The notes beneath the pieces are model-generated. The model was not told the DNA's origin. It saw only the letters and a list, made by a program, of their open reading frames with translations, and made no database searches. Both the position numbers and the translations under genes were made by a program. Shown here one piece after another: positions 10,990 to 24,700 of a DNA stretch of 64,000 nt. Each line of letters starts with the position of its first letter. Position 1 is the first letter of the stretch. The DNA is from Anaeramoeba flamelloides. Taxonomy: Eukaryota; Metamonada; Anaeramoebidae. Where the stretch lies: assembly GCA_027625915.1 (NCBI GenBank), contig JANTQA010000032.1, forward strand, positions 14,152,001 to 14,216,000, in the 5' to 3' direction.

Positions 10990-12164
10990 GGTTACAAAGA
11001 ATTGAAAATATAAAAAAAATAAATGGGAAATAATCCTATTAGGTTTTAAATTGTACACTTTGATCAGCTTATAATCAATTTTTATGGTTTTTTACAATAT
11101 GGTGGGTTCGGTGTATTGTAAAATAATCCCTCATTAAAAAATTAACTACAATATCTCAATCTCTATTACAATAAGTTTTTGAAAATCGATATTTTAATTT
11201 GATTGTATTCATTAGTTACTGGTCAAACTTTAGATGAAAATCCATAAATCCACGTAGTCATATGCGTTTCTAAATACAAAGTTGAGTCTTTTACATACCT
11301 TGTTACCAAAAGGAAAAAGTTCAAACACACTAAAAAGATATTTTGTTTTTTTGAAGTTGTTTTATGGAATCTAGCATTTTATATGAAAAATAAGAAGATA
11401 TTTATATCAAAGACAGAAACCTGTAAGAGAAGCTCAGACATTAAACCACTCCTTCCGTGATACAATTTACCGATAAAAGGTTCTCAACTCAAAGAGTCAA
11501 TTATCTTTCGGATTAATAAAGGATTTATTTCAAATAGATTTTTGTTGCTCTTATTAAAATTTTAATACTTGAAAGTTTTTATTGTGTATTCAATAATAAG
11601 TGAAACAAAATTTTCATTCAAAAAAGGTTTTAAAATCATATAACATTACAAATATTTAATTGTGTCAATTAGTTATTAATAATTTCCCTTTTAGAATTGA
11701 GGTACTTTGACAATTTTTTTTAATTCTTGGAATTTTGGTATTTTTTTTTGAAAGCTGCAAGAAAATTTTGAGCTTTATATATTGTAATTAATAATAACCA
11801 TCAACTTCAAATTGACCATTGGTGTTTTTAAATCAGGACATTCAGATTTTCTAGAACCTTCAATACAGTTACTGTTTAGGAACTTGAAATTGTCAAGTTC
11901 ATTTTAAATTCTTCCCAAAATACAGTTGTTTAACATTATGTAAAATAAAAATATGCTGCTTTTTTTCCAACAATCAACAAGAAATTGTTATTCAACATAA
12001 CTTGATCTTTGTAATTATTCTTTATTAAAAAGTGAAGTTTTCTGTTAAGGAATTCTTGGTTGAGTAGTGTAGACAAACCTTTTATATAATTCAAGAAATT
12101 TAAAACAACAGCCTTCTTAATTCATTTTTTCTTGGTTGTTAATTTGAGACTTAAAACACAAATA
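10990..12164. promoter_or_regulatory. Shared intergenic region of a divergent gene pair
   Basis: This 1175-base gap separates the start codons of the minus-strand RBM34-like gene and the plus-strand WDR55-like gene, so it must hold both promoters. No repeat-family member was recognised here, unlike most other gaps in the window. No defined motif can be named with confidence. Coordinated control of the two ribosome-biogenesis genes is inference from arrangement only. Confidence 0.5.
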
Positions 12165-15100
12165 ATGAATTTTTTTGAAGAAGAAAGTGACTCAGATAAT
12201 GAAGCTTATGAAGGCTTAGTTGAAAGTAGACACATTTCAAACACTACGTTTGACGATCCTTTAATTTGCTTTAATCTTCATCATGAACAAAATTTAGTTG
12301 CTGCTGGTTTAGTGACTGGAAAAATCAAAGTGTAAGAAAGTTCCAAAATATTCTCCTCTCTGTAGCCTTTACATTTGAGGACTGTTCCAATTTTCACAAC
12401 TAAACACTTACTTATTATATATTTGAATAAAATAGCATTCAATTTTCAAAAGATGAACAAAAAGAAGTAGCCGAATTTAACTATCACAAAGAATCCTGCC
12501 GTTCTGTTCTTTTTTCACAGAAAGAAAATAGTAAAATTTCATATCCATAATCTTTGTACTTTAAAAAAACAAACAAGAAAGCTCAATATTTCACTCTTTG
12601 TTTTTTTTTTTTTTTTTGAAAATCTTCTTGATTATGTAATTTTTTATAGTTTTGTACACTGGTTCGAAAGATCGATCCATCTGTGTTTACGATTTGGAGA
12701 ATTTTTCCCAAGCTCTGTTTATTGAAAATGCTCATGAGTATGTTATTTTTACCTTTTTTTTTTTTTATTTTTTATTCGACCCAAAATTTTTTTCTTTGGG
12801 TTTATTACCTAATCACAACAAAATAAAATTTTCAAAGCAAATTTAGCCAAAGAAATTCATTTTTAATTTAGTTTTTTTTGAGAATACTGAAGTTGGTATT
12901 GAAGCATAAATGGGAAAAAATTTACACTTCTTTTTCCTTTTCCTTTTCCAAATTTACAAAAAAGAGTTTTCTTTGAAAGAAGCGAATTAGAATTTTTGAT
13001 CGCTATTAATTTGTTTGGTCTTTTTTTTTTTATTGCTGAAATATGTTGGGTGAACTAAGAATCCGTAAATGAAAGGGATCGTGAGGATATACAAAGCCAC
13101 TCAAATATACGATATTATAATTTTATTTCATTCAATTATTTTGGAAATACCAAAAAATACCCAATAATTTATTAGAAACATTTTGTTCATCTCTTTTAGA
13201 AATTTGTTCAAATAATTTAAAAGAGTTATTAAATTCAAAAATTCACAGACTGTGAGATTAGTGACGATAATTGTTCAGGGAAGAGTCTCTACTAGTATTT
13301 GAATTAAAAATGGGAAAAATTTTTACAACATTTTCAACTTCATTTTCAATTAGAGTCAAGAGTTTTCAAATTACAGCCCACTTCTTTTGGGAACTCTTTT
13401 TTATAACAATAATTTGGAAAATGAAGTGAAAATTTTACCCATTTAGAATTCAAATACCAGTATTATTTTTTTTTTTGACCAATATCTAAATAAGGATTCC
13501 TTATCTAGAATCATGTTTAATATTGAAAATAAACAGGGTTTTCAAATCAAAGTAATTTGCAAAAAATTTTCTCAATCTCTATTAAATTTAGGTAAAAAAG
13601 TTTAATACAGATTATTCCTTTAACAGACCAAATGAAAAATAAGTGCAAATTTAAAGATCATTAATCCGTAGTTTTAAACAAGAAATTTTTGAATTAATTA
13701 TTTTTCCCACTATTGAACTTTTCTTTTCTTGGAATTAATTGTAAAAATAAGCATTTTAAGGCTTGTGTGTTGTTCTTTGCATTTTTTAAAAAAGACGGAA
13801 CACCCAAATAATTCATTCAACTTTCATTTTTTTTTTTTGCTTTTTTGAATCAACCCAAAATTTGAAACTTTATAAAGAAAAATATTAATGTATTTATTAC
13901 AGATATTTTAATGACTACGATTACAACTGAATCATTCAAATTTAATGTTTAGTGGATTTTAGAAAGGGTTTTGGAGGTTGGCAAACATCACAAAATTTTT
14001 ATTCTGTGAGATATAAGAAGGGAAAAAATGAAATATTTTTCAGAATTTTGAAATTTATTTTCATCCAAAAAACAAAAAACAAAAAACAAAAAACAAAAAA
14101 CAAAAAACAAAAAACAAAAAACAAATAACAATGGGCTACTATCCTTAAAAATTCAGATTTATAATCAATTTTAATTTCATTTTTCTTTAAAGTGTAAATT
14201 ATCGTTATTGATTCAAAATTTTATTTTACTAGCTATTAATAAATATTTTTCTCAAATGCTTTTTTTTGACTATAGAATATTTTATCAAATCAATTCCGAC
14301 TAGAAAGTTTCAAATTTCTGTCATCTCTATCAGTTTCAAGAATACACAAACTTATTATAATTTTATAGAATCAAGAAACTAATTTTTAACGAAAAAAAAT
14401 TTGTAACAATCATAACAACACGATCACTAAAAAATTTTTTTCAACAAAAAAAATTAAACATTTGCTAATTTTTTCACTTTTTAAATTCCTTCACTTGGGA
14501 TAAATATGATTGGTTAATCATATTTATTTTGATTAAAAATTATTTTTTAAAGATATTTTACAATTTAAGCTGAAAAATCTAATTTTACAGGTTCTATGAA
14601 GATTTTTTTCAAATTTACTAGTAAAACATTAAAAAATTTTTTTCTTCACTTAAGAGGTTTTTTTATCATCTTCCCAAAAGCATTTTAAATGTAATAAATA
14701 TCTTTCAAAAGGGAAATCAATAATTTTGACTATTAAAGAATTATTTTTTGTTACTAATTGAAAAAGTTATTTTTTGTTTGATGATTTTTCCGTTAGGTTT
14801 TCTTGAGTTTTCTGTTTATTTCAAAAAGTAAAAAAAACCTAACGAAAATCAATAGATTTTACAAATAAAACAGAAAACCTCAAAAAAACCGCCGTTAGCT
14901 TTTCCAGAATTGAAAAGAATTGAGTAAAATCTTTGATTTTTCTCCATCCTCTTTAATTCTGGAAAAGCTAGGCACTTGACGGACACCTTTCGTTAGTTTT
15001 TTTTTAATTTTTGTAATAAAAACCTAATTTAATAAATTTTCGGTTTATTTCAAACAGTAAAAAAAACCTAGGACATTTTTCGTTAGTGTTTCAAAAATTT

Positions 15101-17271
15101 AAAAGAATAGAGTAGAATCTCTTTGATTTAACTCAATTCTTTTAAACTCTCGAAAAGCTAGGCACTCTACGGCACTTGGCGCCACTTTCTGAAACCCTAA
15201 ATTCTATTTTAGAGTTTTTTATCCTATTCAAACTTTGTTTCAGTCAAAGGATTCGGAACATTTTTTCCAAATATCAATTATTTTTTATAAATGGCCATTG
15301 AGGATTAAATAAGAAATAAGTAGAATAATAAACACCAAAGAATAGTTGATGCCCGCCTGAAATAAAACGAATAAACCACTGGATTTTCTTAAAAATAGAA
15401 AAACTAAAATTCTTAGGGTACTATTGAGAAAAACAACAATGTTCATTTTGATCTCCTATTGAAGATTAAATAAAAATTACAATATCAATCAATATTATTT
15501 CTCAAAAATCATTTTTACTTTATCAATGACATTAAAATAACACGTTTTTACCAAGTGACTATCGATCTTGCAATAAAAAAAAAATTTGCAAATGAATTAG
15601 GTTATCAAAAAAATGAAAAAAGTAAAAAGTTTCAAAAATGTGAAAAAATGATTTCAATTTTGAATTTCCGAAATAAATTTTTTCTTCGAATATCCATTCA
15701 AACCCTTTAAACACATGTAATTCTCACTTACAACTCGGCCCCTTTGACTGGAAAATGGTTTATAATGTAGACAAGATTATAACTCATAGGATAGCTTTTC
15801 TACAAAAAAACAAGAAAAAAAAATTATTTTTGAAAAAAGACAAGAAAAAGAGAAAGAAAAGATATTACAAAAGGGTAAATTTAAAACAAAAAAAAGCAAA
15901 AACATATTTTTACAAAGTTTTTTTTGTACCCTGAGTGTTAGATGGGTTCATGGCGGTTTCCCTTTATTGCGAATTAGGTCGAAAATATCAAAATATCCAC
16001 CCTACTTTTGTTTGCCTTATGCCCGACTTGACAAAATTTGATCCCAGTATAAGGCATTCTTAATATACCCACCAGAAATTAACCCAGTAAAAGATAATCG
16101 AATACAAAAAGACGTTAAATTATCATCACCATTTCTCTTCTTCAATACTTTATCCACAAAAAATTAGAATCACACCGTTTATTATTTTTCTTCTCTACTT
16201 TTTATTCAAAAAAAAAAAAAAAAAAAAAGTTAATGGAAAAATAATAAAAAATGGATATAAAAACAAATAAATTTTTTTTTAGATTTTATAAATCTGATTT
16301 TTTCTTACTAAGGATAAAAATAAAATGTTCAAATTGAATGAATTTGAAATTTGTTATGATTTTTTTTTTTTTTTTTTTTTTTAACAAACAATAATTAAAT
16401 ATTTAATTCTGATTTAATTAATGTTAATATTTAATTCTCTTTCTAATAAATTATCTTTATTTCTATGAAATTATAATTAATTTTGTTCTATAGTGACGCT
16501 ATAAATTGTCTTTATGAATTTGGAGAAAATAGATTAATTAGCGGTGATGATGCGGGTATTATTAAAATATGGGATTTAAGACAAGAAAAGGCCATCAAAA
16601 CAATTGAAGAAAATGAAGATTATATTACAGCATTAAAAACCGATTCAGCAGAAACCACTCTTTTCGCAACAAGCGGCGATGGCTCGTTAACATCGTATAA
16701 CCTCTTAAAAAACGAGTTAATTACTGTGAGTGAAATTTATGATGACGATTTGCTTAGTATGGAAATAATAAAAGACGAATCAGTCTTATTATGTGGAACA
16801 ATGAGCGGTGCAATGCTAATTTTCAAGTGGGGATTTTTTGGCGATAAAACTGATATTTTCTCTGGTCATAAACAGGCTATCACTTCAATTATCCCATTTG
16901 ATAAAGACTCTGTGATTACAGGTTCCGAAGATGGCTTTATTCGACTTATCGGAATTTACCCAAATAAATTTTATGGCATCATTGGTCAACAAAATGAAGC
17001 AATCGATAACCTTGAATTTTCCCATGATAAAGGTTATCTCGTTTCATCTTCTAGTTATGGCGAACTCCAATACTTTGATGCTTTATTTCTTTTCGACGAA
17101 AACGAAGATGAAAATGAAAACGAAAATGAAAAATCAACAATGGGTATTAAAAATATGAATCAAGAACAACCAAAAAAAAGAAAGAAAAAGAAAAAGAAAA
17201 GAAATAAAAATAAAAATAAAAAAAATAATTTTATCGGAAAAAATCAAAATAACTTTTTTGATAAACTTTAA
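12165..17271 (+). CDS. WDR55/Jip5-type WD40 repeat protein, four exons
   Basis: Exons 12165-12331, 12436-12530, 12650-12737 and 16494-17271 join in consistent phase to give 375 residues. Introns are 104, 119 and 3756 bases, with donors GTAAGA, GTAAAA and GTATGT and TAG acceptors. WD40 blades run through residues ~20-315, with clear motifs LYTGSKDRSICVYDL (exon 3) and LISGDDAGIIKIWDLR (exon 4). Blades such as GSEDGFIRLIGIYPNKFYG align with WDR55. The tail is acidic, then lysine-rich, and ends NNFFDKL, echoing the D-D-F-F-A-G-L motif of WDR55 proteins. WDR55/Jip5 is a nucleolar factor in 60S/rRNA maturation. The start is the ATG at 12165, since the upstream in-frame codons lack ATG. Length matches the family (~380 residues). 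Confidence 0.9.
13292..13460. mobile_element. TA-flanked MITE family D (WDR55 intron 3)
   Basis: A 169-base element with TA on both sides (13290-13291 and 13461-13462). Its termini CTAGTATTTGAATT and AATTCAAATACCAG are inverted. Inverted similarity extends ~50 bases inward to GAAAATGAAGTGAAAATTTT. Other copies are at 31380-31547 and 40489-40654. TA duplication is typical of Tc1/mariner MITEs. Confidence 0.7.
13464..13618 (-). mobile_element. Family C element, end-truncated (WDR55 intron 3)
   Basis: The reverse complement matches 22629-22800. Shared blocks are ATAAGGATTCCTTATCTAGA, GTTTAATATTGAAAATAAAC and AGGGTTTTCAAATC. The end next to 13619-13622 (TTAA) is recognisable, with GGAATAATCTG in reverse. 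The other end appears truncated where it abuts the family D element. Confidence 0.5.
14066..14125. repeat. Heptamer tandem repeat, CAAAAAA x ~8
   Basis: A nearly perfect run of the 7-base unit CAAAAAA, about eight copies, inside WDR55 intron 3. Confidence 0.95.
14790..15235. mobile_element. Hairpin-mosaic repeat (WDR55 intron 3)
   Basis: Built from short self-complementary modules. 14791-14845 pairs CGTTAGGTTTT with AAAACCTAACG. 14905-14967 pairs CTTTTCCAGAATT with AATTCTGGAAAAG around GAGTAAAATC/GATTTTTCTC. A second stem of the same type occurs at 15094-15163. A CCTAAATTCTATTTTAGAG palindrome closes the right side. The same modules, in different order and number, recur at 8290-8511, 50988-51700 and 62020-62830. 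No coding capacity. It is fold-back-like, and the superfamily is unknown. Confidence 0.55.
15768..16205 (+). repeat. Dispersed repeat family F, copy 2 (WDR55 intron 3)
   Basis: Colinear with 963-1411, sharing AGACAAGATTATAACTCA at the left and a TTTCTCTTCTTCAAT segment at the right. The middle (15940-16080) is GC-richer than its surroundings and diverges from the other copy. The class is unknown. Confidence 0.5.
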
Positions 17272-20200
17272 AATTTTTTTTTGTTTTATATGAATAATTA
17301 CATATTAAATAAATAATATAAATTTTATGAAAAGTCTTCATTCTCTAAAAAATTTTTTTTATGAATTATTTATTTGTCTTTATTTATTAATTATATAAAA
17401 TTAACTTTTATTATCTCAAAAATAGAATGGGTCAGCCTGTTAATTACTCTAATATAATAAACTCTTTACTGAAAATATTTATTTTATTTTTATTTTTTTT
17501 TCTTTCTTCTTAATCAAAATTTGAAATAAAATTTCTTTAGAAATAATATTTTGCCAAAAATATTTCTCTATTTGTTATCGTGAATTAATGAGATCTTTAA
17601 CCCAATTATTTTTTTTTTTTTTGAAAAAAATAGAAGAAAATATTAATGATGAAAAAAAAATAGATTTTTTTCAATATTTTATTTGTATAACAAATCACAC
17701 CATATAATTAAATGTTAGAAATAAAACTATTAAGTAAAGACACAAAATGCCAATAATTCAAAATGAGTTGTTTTGTCATTAACTTTTTATAAAAGTGGTT
17801 TTTTTTTTAGAAAAATATTTTTTTTTGAGGTTATTTTTAGTAAGATTTTGAAAAATAGTTTCTGAAACACTTCTGATTTCAACTTTAATTATTTAGATTC
17901 TTTGGAAATACATTATATTTATAATTAATTCCTTTTGATTGTAGAAAAAAAAATAAAGAATAAAAAATAATTATAAAAAAATTATTTTGTGTAGTTCAGA
18001 CAACTTTTTTAAAAAATAGTCTTTTTATATATATATATATATATATATTATCAAGTGTTATCCAAACTGTTTAAATGGGTGAATTGTATATTTTGGGAGT
18101 TTTATACAGTAAAAAAATTCACCTACACTTATTCAAATAGTTTGAAAATAATTAATTTTCGATCATTTCTACATAATTCTACTTCTTCTTCTCTTTTTTT
18201 TTTTGAAAATTACTTTCATTTTTGATTATTTCTAATTTATAATTTATCCATCAGCTCATTATTATATTTTAAAACCAATAAAGATAAAATTAATTTGCTT
18301 TTACTTAATTCATTCGAAAATAAAATATTATTAAATAAATTGAGAGTAAAAATAATAATCCTTAAAAAATAGACTTTCGAAAAGAAATAAAAAGACAATT
18401 TTTTTTAAATATTTATGATAAAAAACTAATTAATTTCATAAATCTTTTAATCAATAATATTTATTTCTATTTTTTCATAGTTTTATTTTATATTCGGTGT
18501 CAATATATCAACATTTGAAAATAAAATATTTAGAAACAATTACAATTTGTCTTGTTATAAGCATTTAAACTGTTATTTATGATATTTTTTCACAATTTAA
18601 ATTATTTTTCTTTTTTTCTACATCTTTCTTTCTCTTTGTCTTATATATTTTCTGAAAGATAACTACAACAATTGAATCAATAAATTATTTTTAAAAAACA
18701 AGAAAAATCCATTTTACTGAAAAAAAAAAAAAAAAAGCTAAAAAAAAAGAAGAAGAACTGAATTATAATCAGAATAACTCTCCTCAAAAACAGTATTTTC
18801 ATTTCTATGACAGAGTAATTCCTTGAAAGTATAAAATAAAATCTTCGACTTTATACATTGCTTCAGGTCAGTTAAAAATTCAACTTTGTATCTAGAAAAT
18901 TGAAAAATATAAATCATTTTTTCAAATATTTGCACAATTTTTTTAAAAAATTGTCGGAAAAACAATATAAAAAATTTATAAGGATCGAAAATAACAATTG
19001 CTCCTAAAAAAAGAGTTTCGAAAGTACATATTTTTTAAAAGGTATTTAAATAAAGGTCTTATATTTACAGTTAAAAATAAATTTTAGTATTTATAATAAA
19101 ATTTTTAATTTTTATTGGTGTACTAATATCAATTAAATATTGTTCTACATGTGCGAACAAAATCTAAAAATTAACAATAAAAAACGAGCACATTTTTAGA
19201 AAATTTCAGGAAAAAGAAAGTCCAATATGCTACACAATTCCCAATTTAAATTCATATGAATTATTTAATTTTGAAAAAGAATTTGTAAGTTTCAAAGTGT
19301 ATCTATTTGACACTCTTTTGATCCCGAAAAAAAAAATATGTTTTTTTTTTCTATTTTATAATGAGTTCTTTATTTCAAAGGAATTTCACATAATCCTTAG
19401 ATTGCCAAATATTGGGTTATAAAATAAAAAAAAAACACTTCTATTAAATCGAATTAAATTGATTTTGAACTGAAAGAAAATAATTACTATCAAATTAAAG
19501 AAATTTAACCCTTTGGAAATATAAAATAGAAACAAATGATTTTTTTTCTAAATTATCTTTTGAAAATAATGAATCCTTTTAAAAATTCTTTTTATTGTGA
19601 ATTTTTTAACAAAGAGAAGCTACCTTTGTATTTTCTTAAATATATTTTTTATTTGAGGGAATCCTTTAATTTTCGTTTTTTGGATAATTGGGTATTTTTT
19701 CCAATTGTCCTTTTGCAAATTAAGAATATTTTGAATTTTTTTTTGTTCGTGTACTTTATTTCATAGAGAGATTTGTCCTTAGTTTTGGTGATTTGAGTTT
19801 TTGAATTTCAGAATCCTGTGATTTAACAATATTATTTTTAGACAATATTTTAACAAAGAGAAACCATCTTTGTATTTTCTTAAATAAATTTTTTATTTAT
19901 GCGAATCCTTTAATTTTTTTCTTTTATATAATTATTTTTTTTGAAAAAAATTTCCCCAAAAAACAGAACTTTAGTTTAAAAATGATATTTTTGGTGTTAA
20001 GTCCATCACGCGAGAATAGAGTAAATTCATGAAAAATTATTAAACCATTAAATCCATTTTTTTTTTAAATTTACACCTGTATTTATTTATTTTCTTTTTT
20101 AAATTTATTTTATATTCGAATAAATTTTTTTTTTATTGATTCTTTCCATAATCTCATAATTTATTTTTACATTTAAAATATTGAATTAAAAATTGTTTAA

Positions 20201-21709
20201 ACATAGTTTTTATCTATTTTAATTTCTTGTTTTGAACTGTAAATTTTACTTTTAAAAAAATCCCAAATTCAATAAACAGTAGTAGTTATGATCCTGATAA
20301 CACCACACCTAAATTCAAATCGAACATATTTAATTAATTCATTGGTATTTTGGACCAAAAAGTCGTAAAACTGAACTCATACACTAAATCGATCTAAATT
20401 GATATAGTTTTTTCTTAGTTAAAATAATTTTAATAAAACTCACATATTAAAAGTTTTTATAAAATCTTTGATTTTTCTTTTCGAATTTATTTCTAACAAG
20501 TTAAGAAATTAAAAGAATTTATTTATAATAATTTTAAATTTAAATTAAAAATTCAATTGAAATTGAAATTACTGGTTCTTCTTTACTTTCTTTAATTTCT
20601 TTTTACCACTTATAAATTTTTTTTTGAAAACACTGCTAATTAACTATAAAATTCTTGAGGAGATTAGCTTCAATACATATTCTTTTAAAATTAATGTATA
20701 TTGTTATTAAAAGTCAATGGTTTTAGTTCAAAATGGTTAAAATAGCATTAAAAAATCAATCAGAAATCTTATTACAGAATAAACTAATACTTTTTTAATA
20801 ATGAGTTAATTTAAATTTTTATCATTTGGGAAAAATTTTGTTTAATTCCTTACACCAAACAAAAAAATACAAACTCAAAATAATTAATTCCAGTATTTAA
20901 TAATTCAGATTTAGAACCTCCCAAAAGAAATATTTTTTTAATTTTTTAATTTCAAGTTTTATCCTAATTATTATCTTAATAAAACACCCAAAGAATGATT
21001 ATTATTACCTTTAAATGAAAATGAAATGATATTCAATATATATCCAAGTATCAAAATTATTTGAAAATATAGTTTCTGTGTTGATTATTTGTTAGTATTT
21101 AAAAAATAAATGGACAAACATTTTCTCTTAATTTTCCTTTGATTTCTGACTTTTTTTTACTAACAAGATTTCAAAAAAATATATTGTATTTATCTCCTCC
21201 CTTTAAGAATTTGTTAGAAACCTTTTTTATTTTGGATAAAATGGTACATATATTGGGTAAACTCAGAGCCCTAAAAAAAAAGAAGAATTTTTATAAATTG
21301 AAAAAATAATATAAGCAAAATATTTTATCTAAAATAATTTTCAAATTTTAGTCATATAGATATTTGTGTCAACTTTTTTAACCTTATTGCCTCCAAAAAA
21401 ATCAATGAAAACAAGATATAATTTTAAAAAAAATCTTCAAGAATTGTTTTTCGAAGGAAACTAATGTTCTTTGAAACGAACAATAAAGAACCTACAAGAA
21501 AAAAAAAATCAAAAGGTAAAAAAGTTAGAAAATTTTAAAAACAAGAAACCAAAAGTTAATAGAACTTTTAGTCTTCAAAAAATCAAGTTTATTGATCCAT
21601 AGTTCTTAAAAAAATGAGTTTTAACTTTTCCAAAATAATATATTCCAAAATACCGATAAATCCAGAAATCATTTTTTTTAACGCTTCACATTTTTATCGA
21701 TATTTAGTT
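17272..21709. other. 4.4 kb intergenic region without a gene
   Basis: No frame with protein-like composition was recognised on either strand. Contents include a (TA)n run near 18028-18050, long A/T homopolymers and the direct repeat listed separately. A segment near 19440-19500 (AATTAAATTGATTTTGAACT and around) resembles 59470-59520, so a diverged dispersed repeat is probable. The first ATG in frame with the next gene, at 21614, would add 32 residues but looks like 5' leader. Confidence 0.5.
19577..19945 (+). repeat. Direct repeat, ~100-base unit, two copies
   Basis: Two related segments, 19598-19690 and 19843-19935, share AACAAAGAGAAGC/AACC, CTTTGTATTTTCTTAAATA and AATCCTTTAATTTT in the same order about 245 bases apart. 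An unrelated stretch separates them. Non-coding. Confidence 0.55.
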
Positions 21710-24700
21710 ATGACTTCCAGAGAATTTGATTTTATAGTATTTGGAACTGGTTACACAGGATCAATTTTAGCAAGGCACTTGGCAAAACAAGGCCTCAATT
21801 ATAAATGGACCATTGCTGGTCGTAATCGAGAAAAATGCAAGAACTTGGTTCGAGAATTAACTGAGATCTCAAATAAAACCTTCAAGGCGAAACCTATTCT
21901 TGCAAATGTTGAAAAGCCAGAAACCATCCAGGAAATGTGCAAAAAAACAAATGTTATTATTAATTGTGTTGGGTATGTTTCCCCCCTTTTTATTTTTTCA
22001 GTTTTTCTTCTGAAAGATCCACTTTACAATAATCAAGAAAGAAAAGAAAAAAAAAAAAAAAAAAGAAGAAAAAATTCTTCATCTTCTTTTATACTTCAGA
22101 GTTTATCCATAAAGACAAATCTGTGTTGGTACTTTCCTTCTCTTTGTTTATTTTTTTGGTTTCGTTCCCGAGCTTAGAGTTAACTATTCTTTTGTCATCA
22201 ACAAAAACAACAAATTAATATACTTTTGCCTTGAACATTTTAACTTTCAGCACCATATTGGTATGAATTGTAAAATTGGATATAATTCCACATCGTCCAT
22301 AAGTTATAAAACACTTTTTAGGTTACCACTAAAAACAAAGATAACCAACCAATTTGTGATATTGTAAAAGGTTTAGCATTGGGAAAAAAGTAATGCAGGA
22401 GAATAACTTAACACGATTATTAATTGGGAACATTAATAGAATCTCAGAAACCTCGAAAATGAAAAAATAAATCAATTAATAAAAGAAAAAATAAATGATT
22501 AAAGACAAAATGGAGGATCCAACACAATAACAGTTTTTCGAATACCATCTTTTAGTCAACGTTTCTCTTGGATTGATCTTTCATTAAAAATTTGTTGAAA
22601 AAATTGAATATTTTTGAGATCTCCTTAAGGGACTAATCTCTATTAAATTTTTTTACCTAAATTTAATAAAGATTTAGAAAAAATTTTTGTTAATTACTGA
22701 GATTTGAAAAAACCCTGTTTATTTTCAATATTAAACATATTTCTAGATAGGAATCCTTATTTAGAAATTAGTAAAAAAAAAAATAATAGAGACTAACCCC
22801 TTAACCACTCTGACGGTTTCGATAATCAAGGAGATCTAAATTGTGTTTGTTTGGTTTGATTGAAAATATGATAATGAATTATTCTTTAAAGTTAATTTGT
22901 TTCTTTCTTTTATTAATTTTACTTTTTGTTTTCATTAAGGATTATTCGAATTTTATTCCCAGTGGCTATTAGTTTTATACCCACAACACGAATTATGAAC
23001 TCAAAAGAATGTTGAGTCAATAGATCTTGTTAAAATGTAAAATTGAGGAAAATTTTTGATGAAGGCAAAAAAAATTTACTTTCCAAATCCAAATTTTTCA
23101 CTCAAAATTTTCGACTTCCAAAATGATATTGGGAAAATGTCACTCCACTTTATATTGAAGTATGTTAGAGTTGGTGGCGAGTGTAGCCACCCATTTGAAA
23201 AGAAAGTGGAGTGACATTTTCCCAATATCAAAAAAAATAGCTTTTTATTTTTGCCTTGCTTTGTTGGAATTTTTCGAAAAGTTTTTGGATCAATAAATGA
23301 TTTTAGTCAAAATCTTAAATTGCTAAAAATTGGCAATATTTTGACTTTCCCTTAATTCACTATATTTTAAAGGTCTTAATCTATTTACTGCTTTGTATTT
23401 CAATGCTCACAGAGCATAAAATTCAGATAGTCCTTAAGGTTCCCAATTAAAAAACATTTTGAACTTTTTTTCCAAAATATTTCTACAAATTTACAGATAC
23501 AAAATAATTTATTATTTTTTTTCGAAAATTAAAGCAAGTACGTTTCAAATGAATTCTTCAGATACATTAAAAATACTAACCATTATTATTGGTTCAAGCT
23601 GTTTACAATCTTTTATCCACAGATTAAAATAAATTTTTATACAAAAAATGGCGTTTTTTGGTTTTTATTTTATATTCAACCAAAAACTTTATTTTTAACA
23701 TGAATTTTTCTTATAAACCCCTTTCCAAAAATTTCGGAAAACACACAAAATCAAAAATAGGCAAAAAAAATCCCAATTTATTGTATTTTTCCAAACATAA
23801 TATTAAATCACATTTAAGTTGCCCACTATTAATGTTTTTATAAGCAATCATTCTCAACCCAAATAAAAGAAAAAAAAAAACAAAAAATAAAAAAATCTAT
23901 ATTTCCAAAATTTTGAAACGAGCTGAATAATAAATTGTATTGGATTTATTGTTAAGGGAAGATGAAAATTCATCTAATCTGTTAAAGAGAGAATTTTGAA
24001 GTGACTAAATTTGAGAATTCTTATTCAAAGAGTATCTAAAATAGATACAGTAATCAGAAGTATTTGAATCTTAATTTAGTTTTCTCAAAAAAAATTGTAT
24101 TGGTAAATTTGTTGAAATTTCACCAACAATTATTGATCGATCAAATGATAAGATACCATCAACAATTTTATGGGCTTTTTTTCTATTTAACAAACTCAAC
24201 ATTAACCTTCTCTCAATAATTGAAAAAAATTTCCAGATCTAACTCAACAAATTACATAACTGAGAAAAAAGGAAATGAAAACAAAACAGAATAGATAAAA
24301 AATGAAATAGTTTATAAAATCTAAATTATTTCAAAATTGAATGTAAAGGCGCAGTATTTTTATTCTTTCAACTGTTTAAACTGTGTCCAAATTTTTGGAA
24401 TTTAGTTCACTTTAAAACCTCACTTATCAATTCCTGAAAAATACATCTAATAGGATATGCATCCCATTGCTTTTCCAATAAGCCAGTTATTCAACTTTTG
24501 TGCCAATAAATCTGTAAAATAGGATTAATTTTCCCATAAATCAAAACTACCCTGAATCACTTCTTTATGTGGTAAGTTGGTAATTTAAAATAGAACTAAA
24601 AATTAAAAACTAAAAAAACTTCATTTTTTTGTCAAAAAATAATTTATTTTAGTCTGTGGATAAAAGATTATAAACAGCTTGAACCAAAATGAAAGGATGA

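Noticed and set aside
21614-21709. A 32-residue N-terminal extension of the SCCPDH-like protein as a targeting peptide
   Set aside because: In-frame ATG is present, but the composition matches AT-rich leader, and family proteins start close to the Rossmann motif as with the ATG at 21710.
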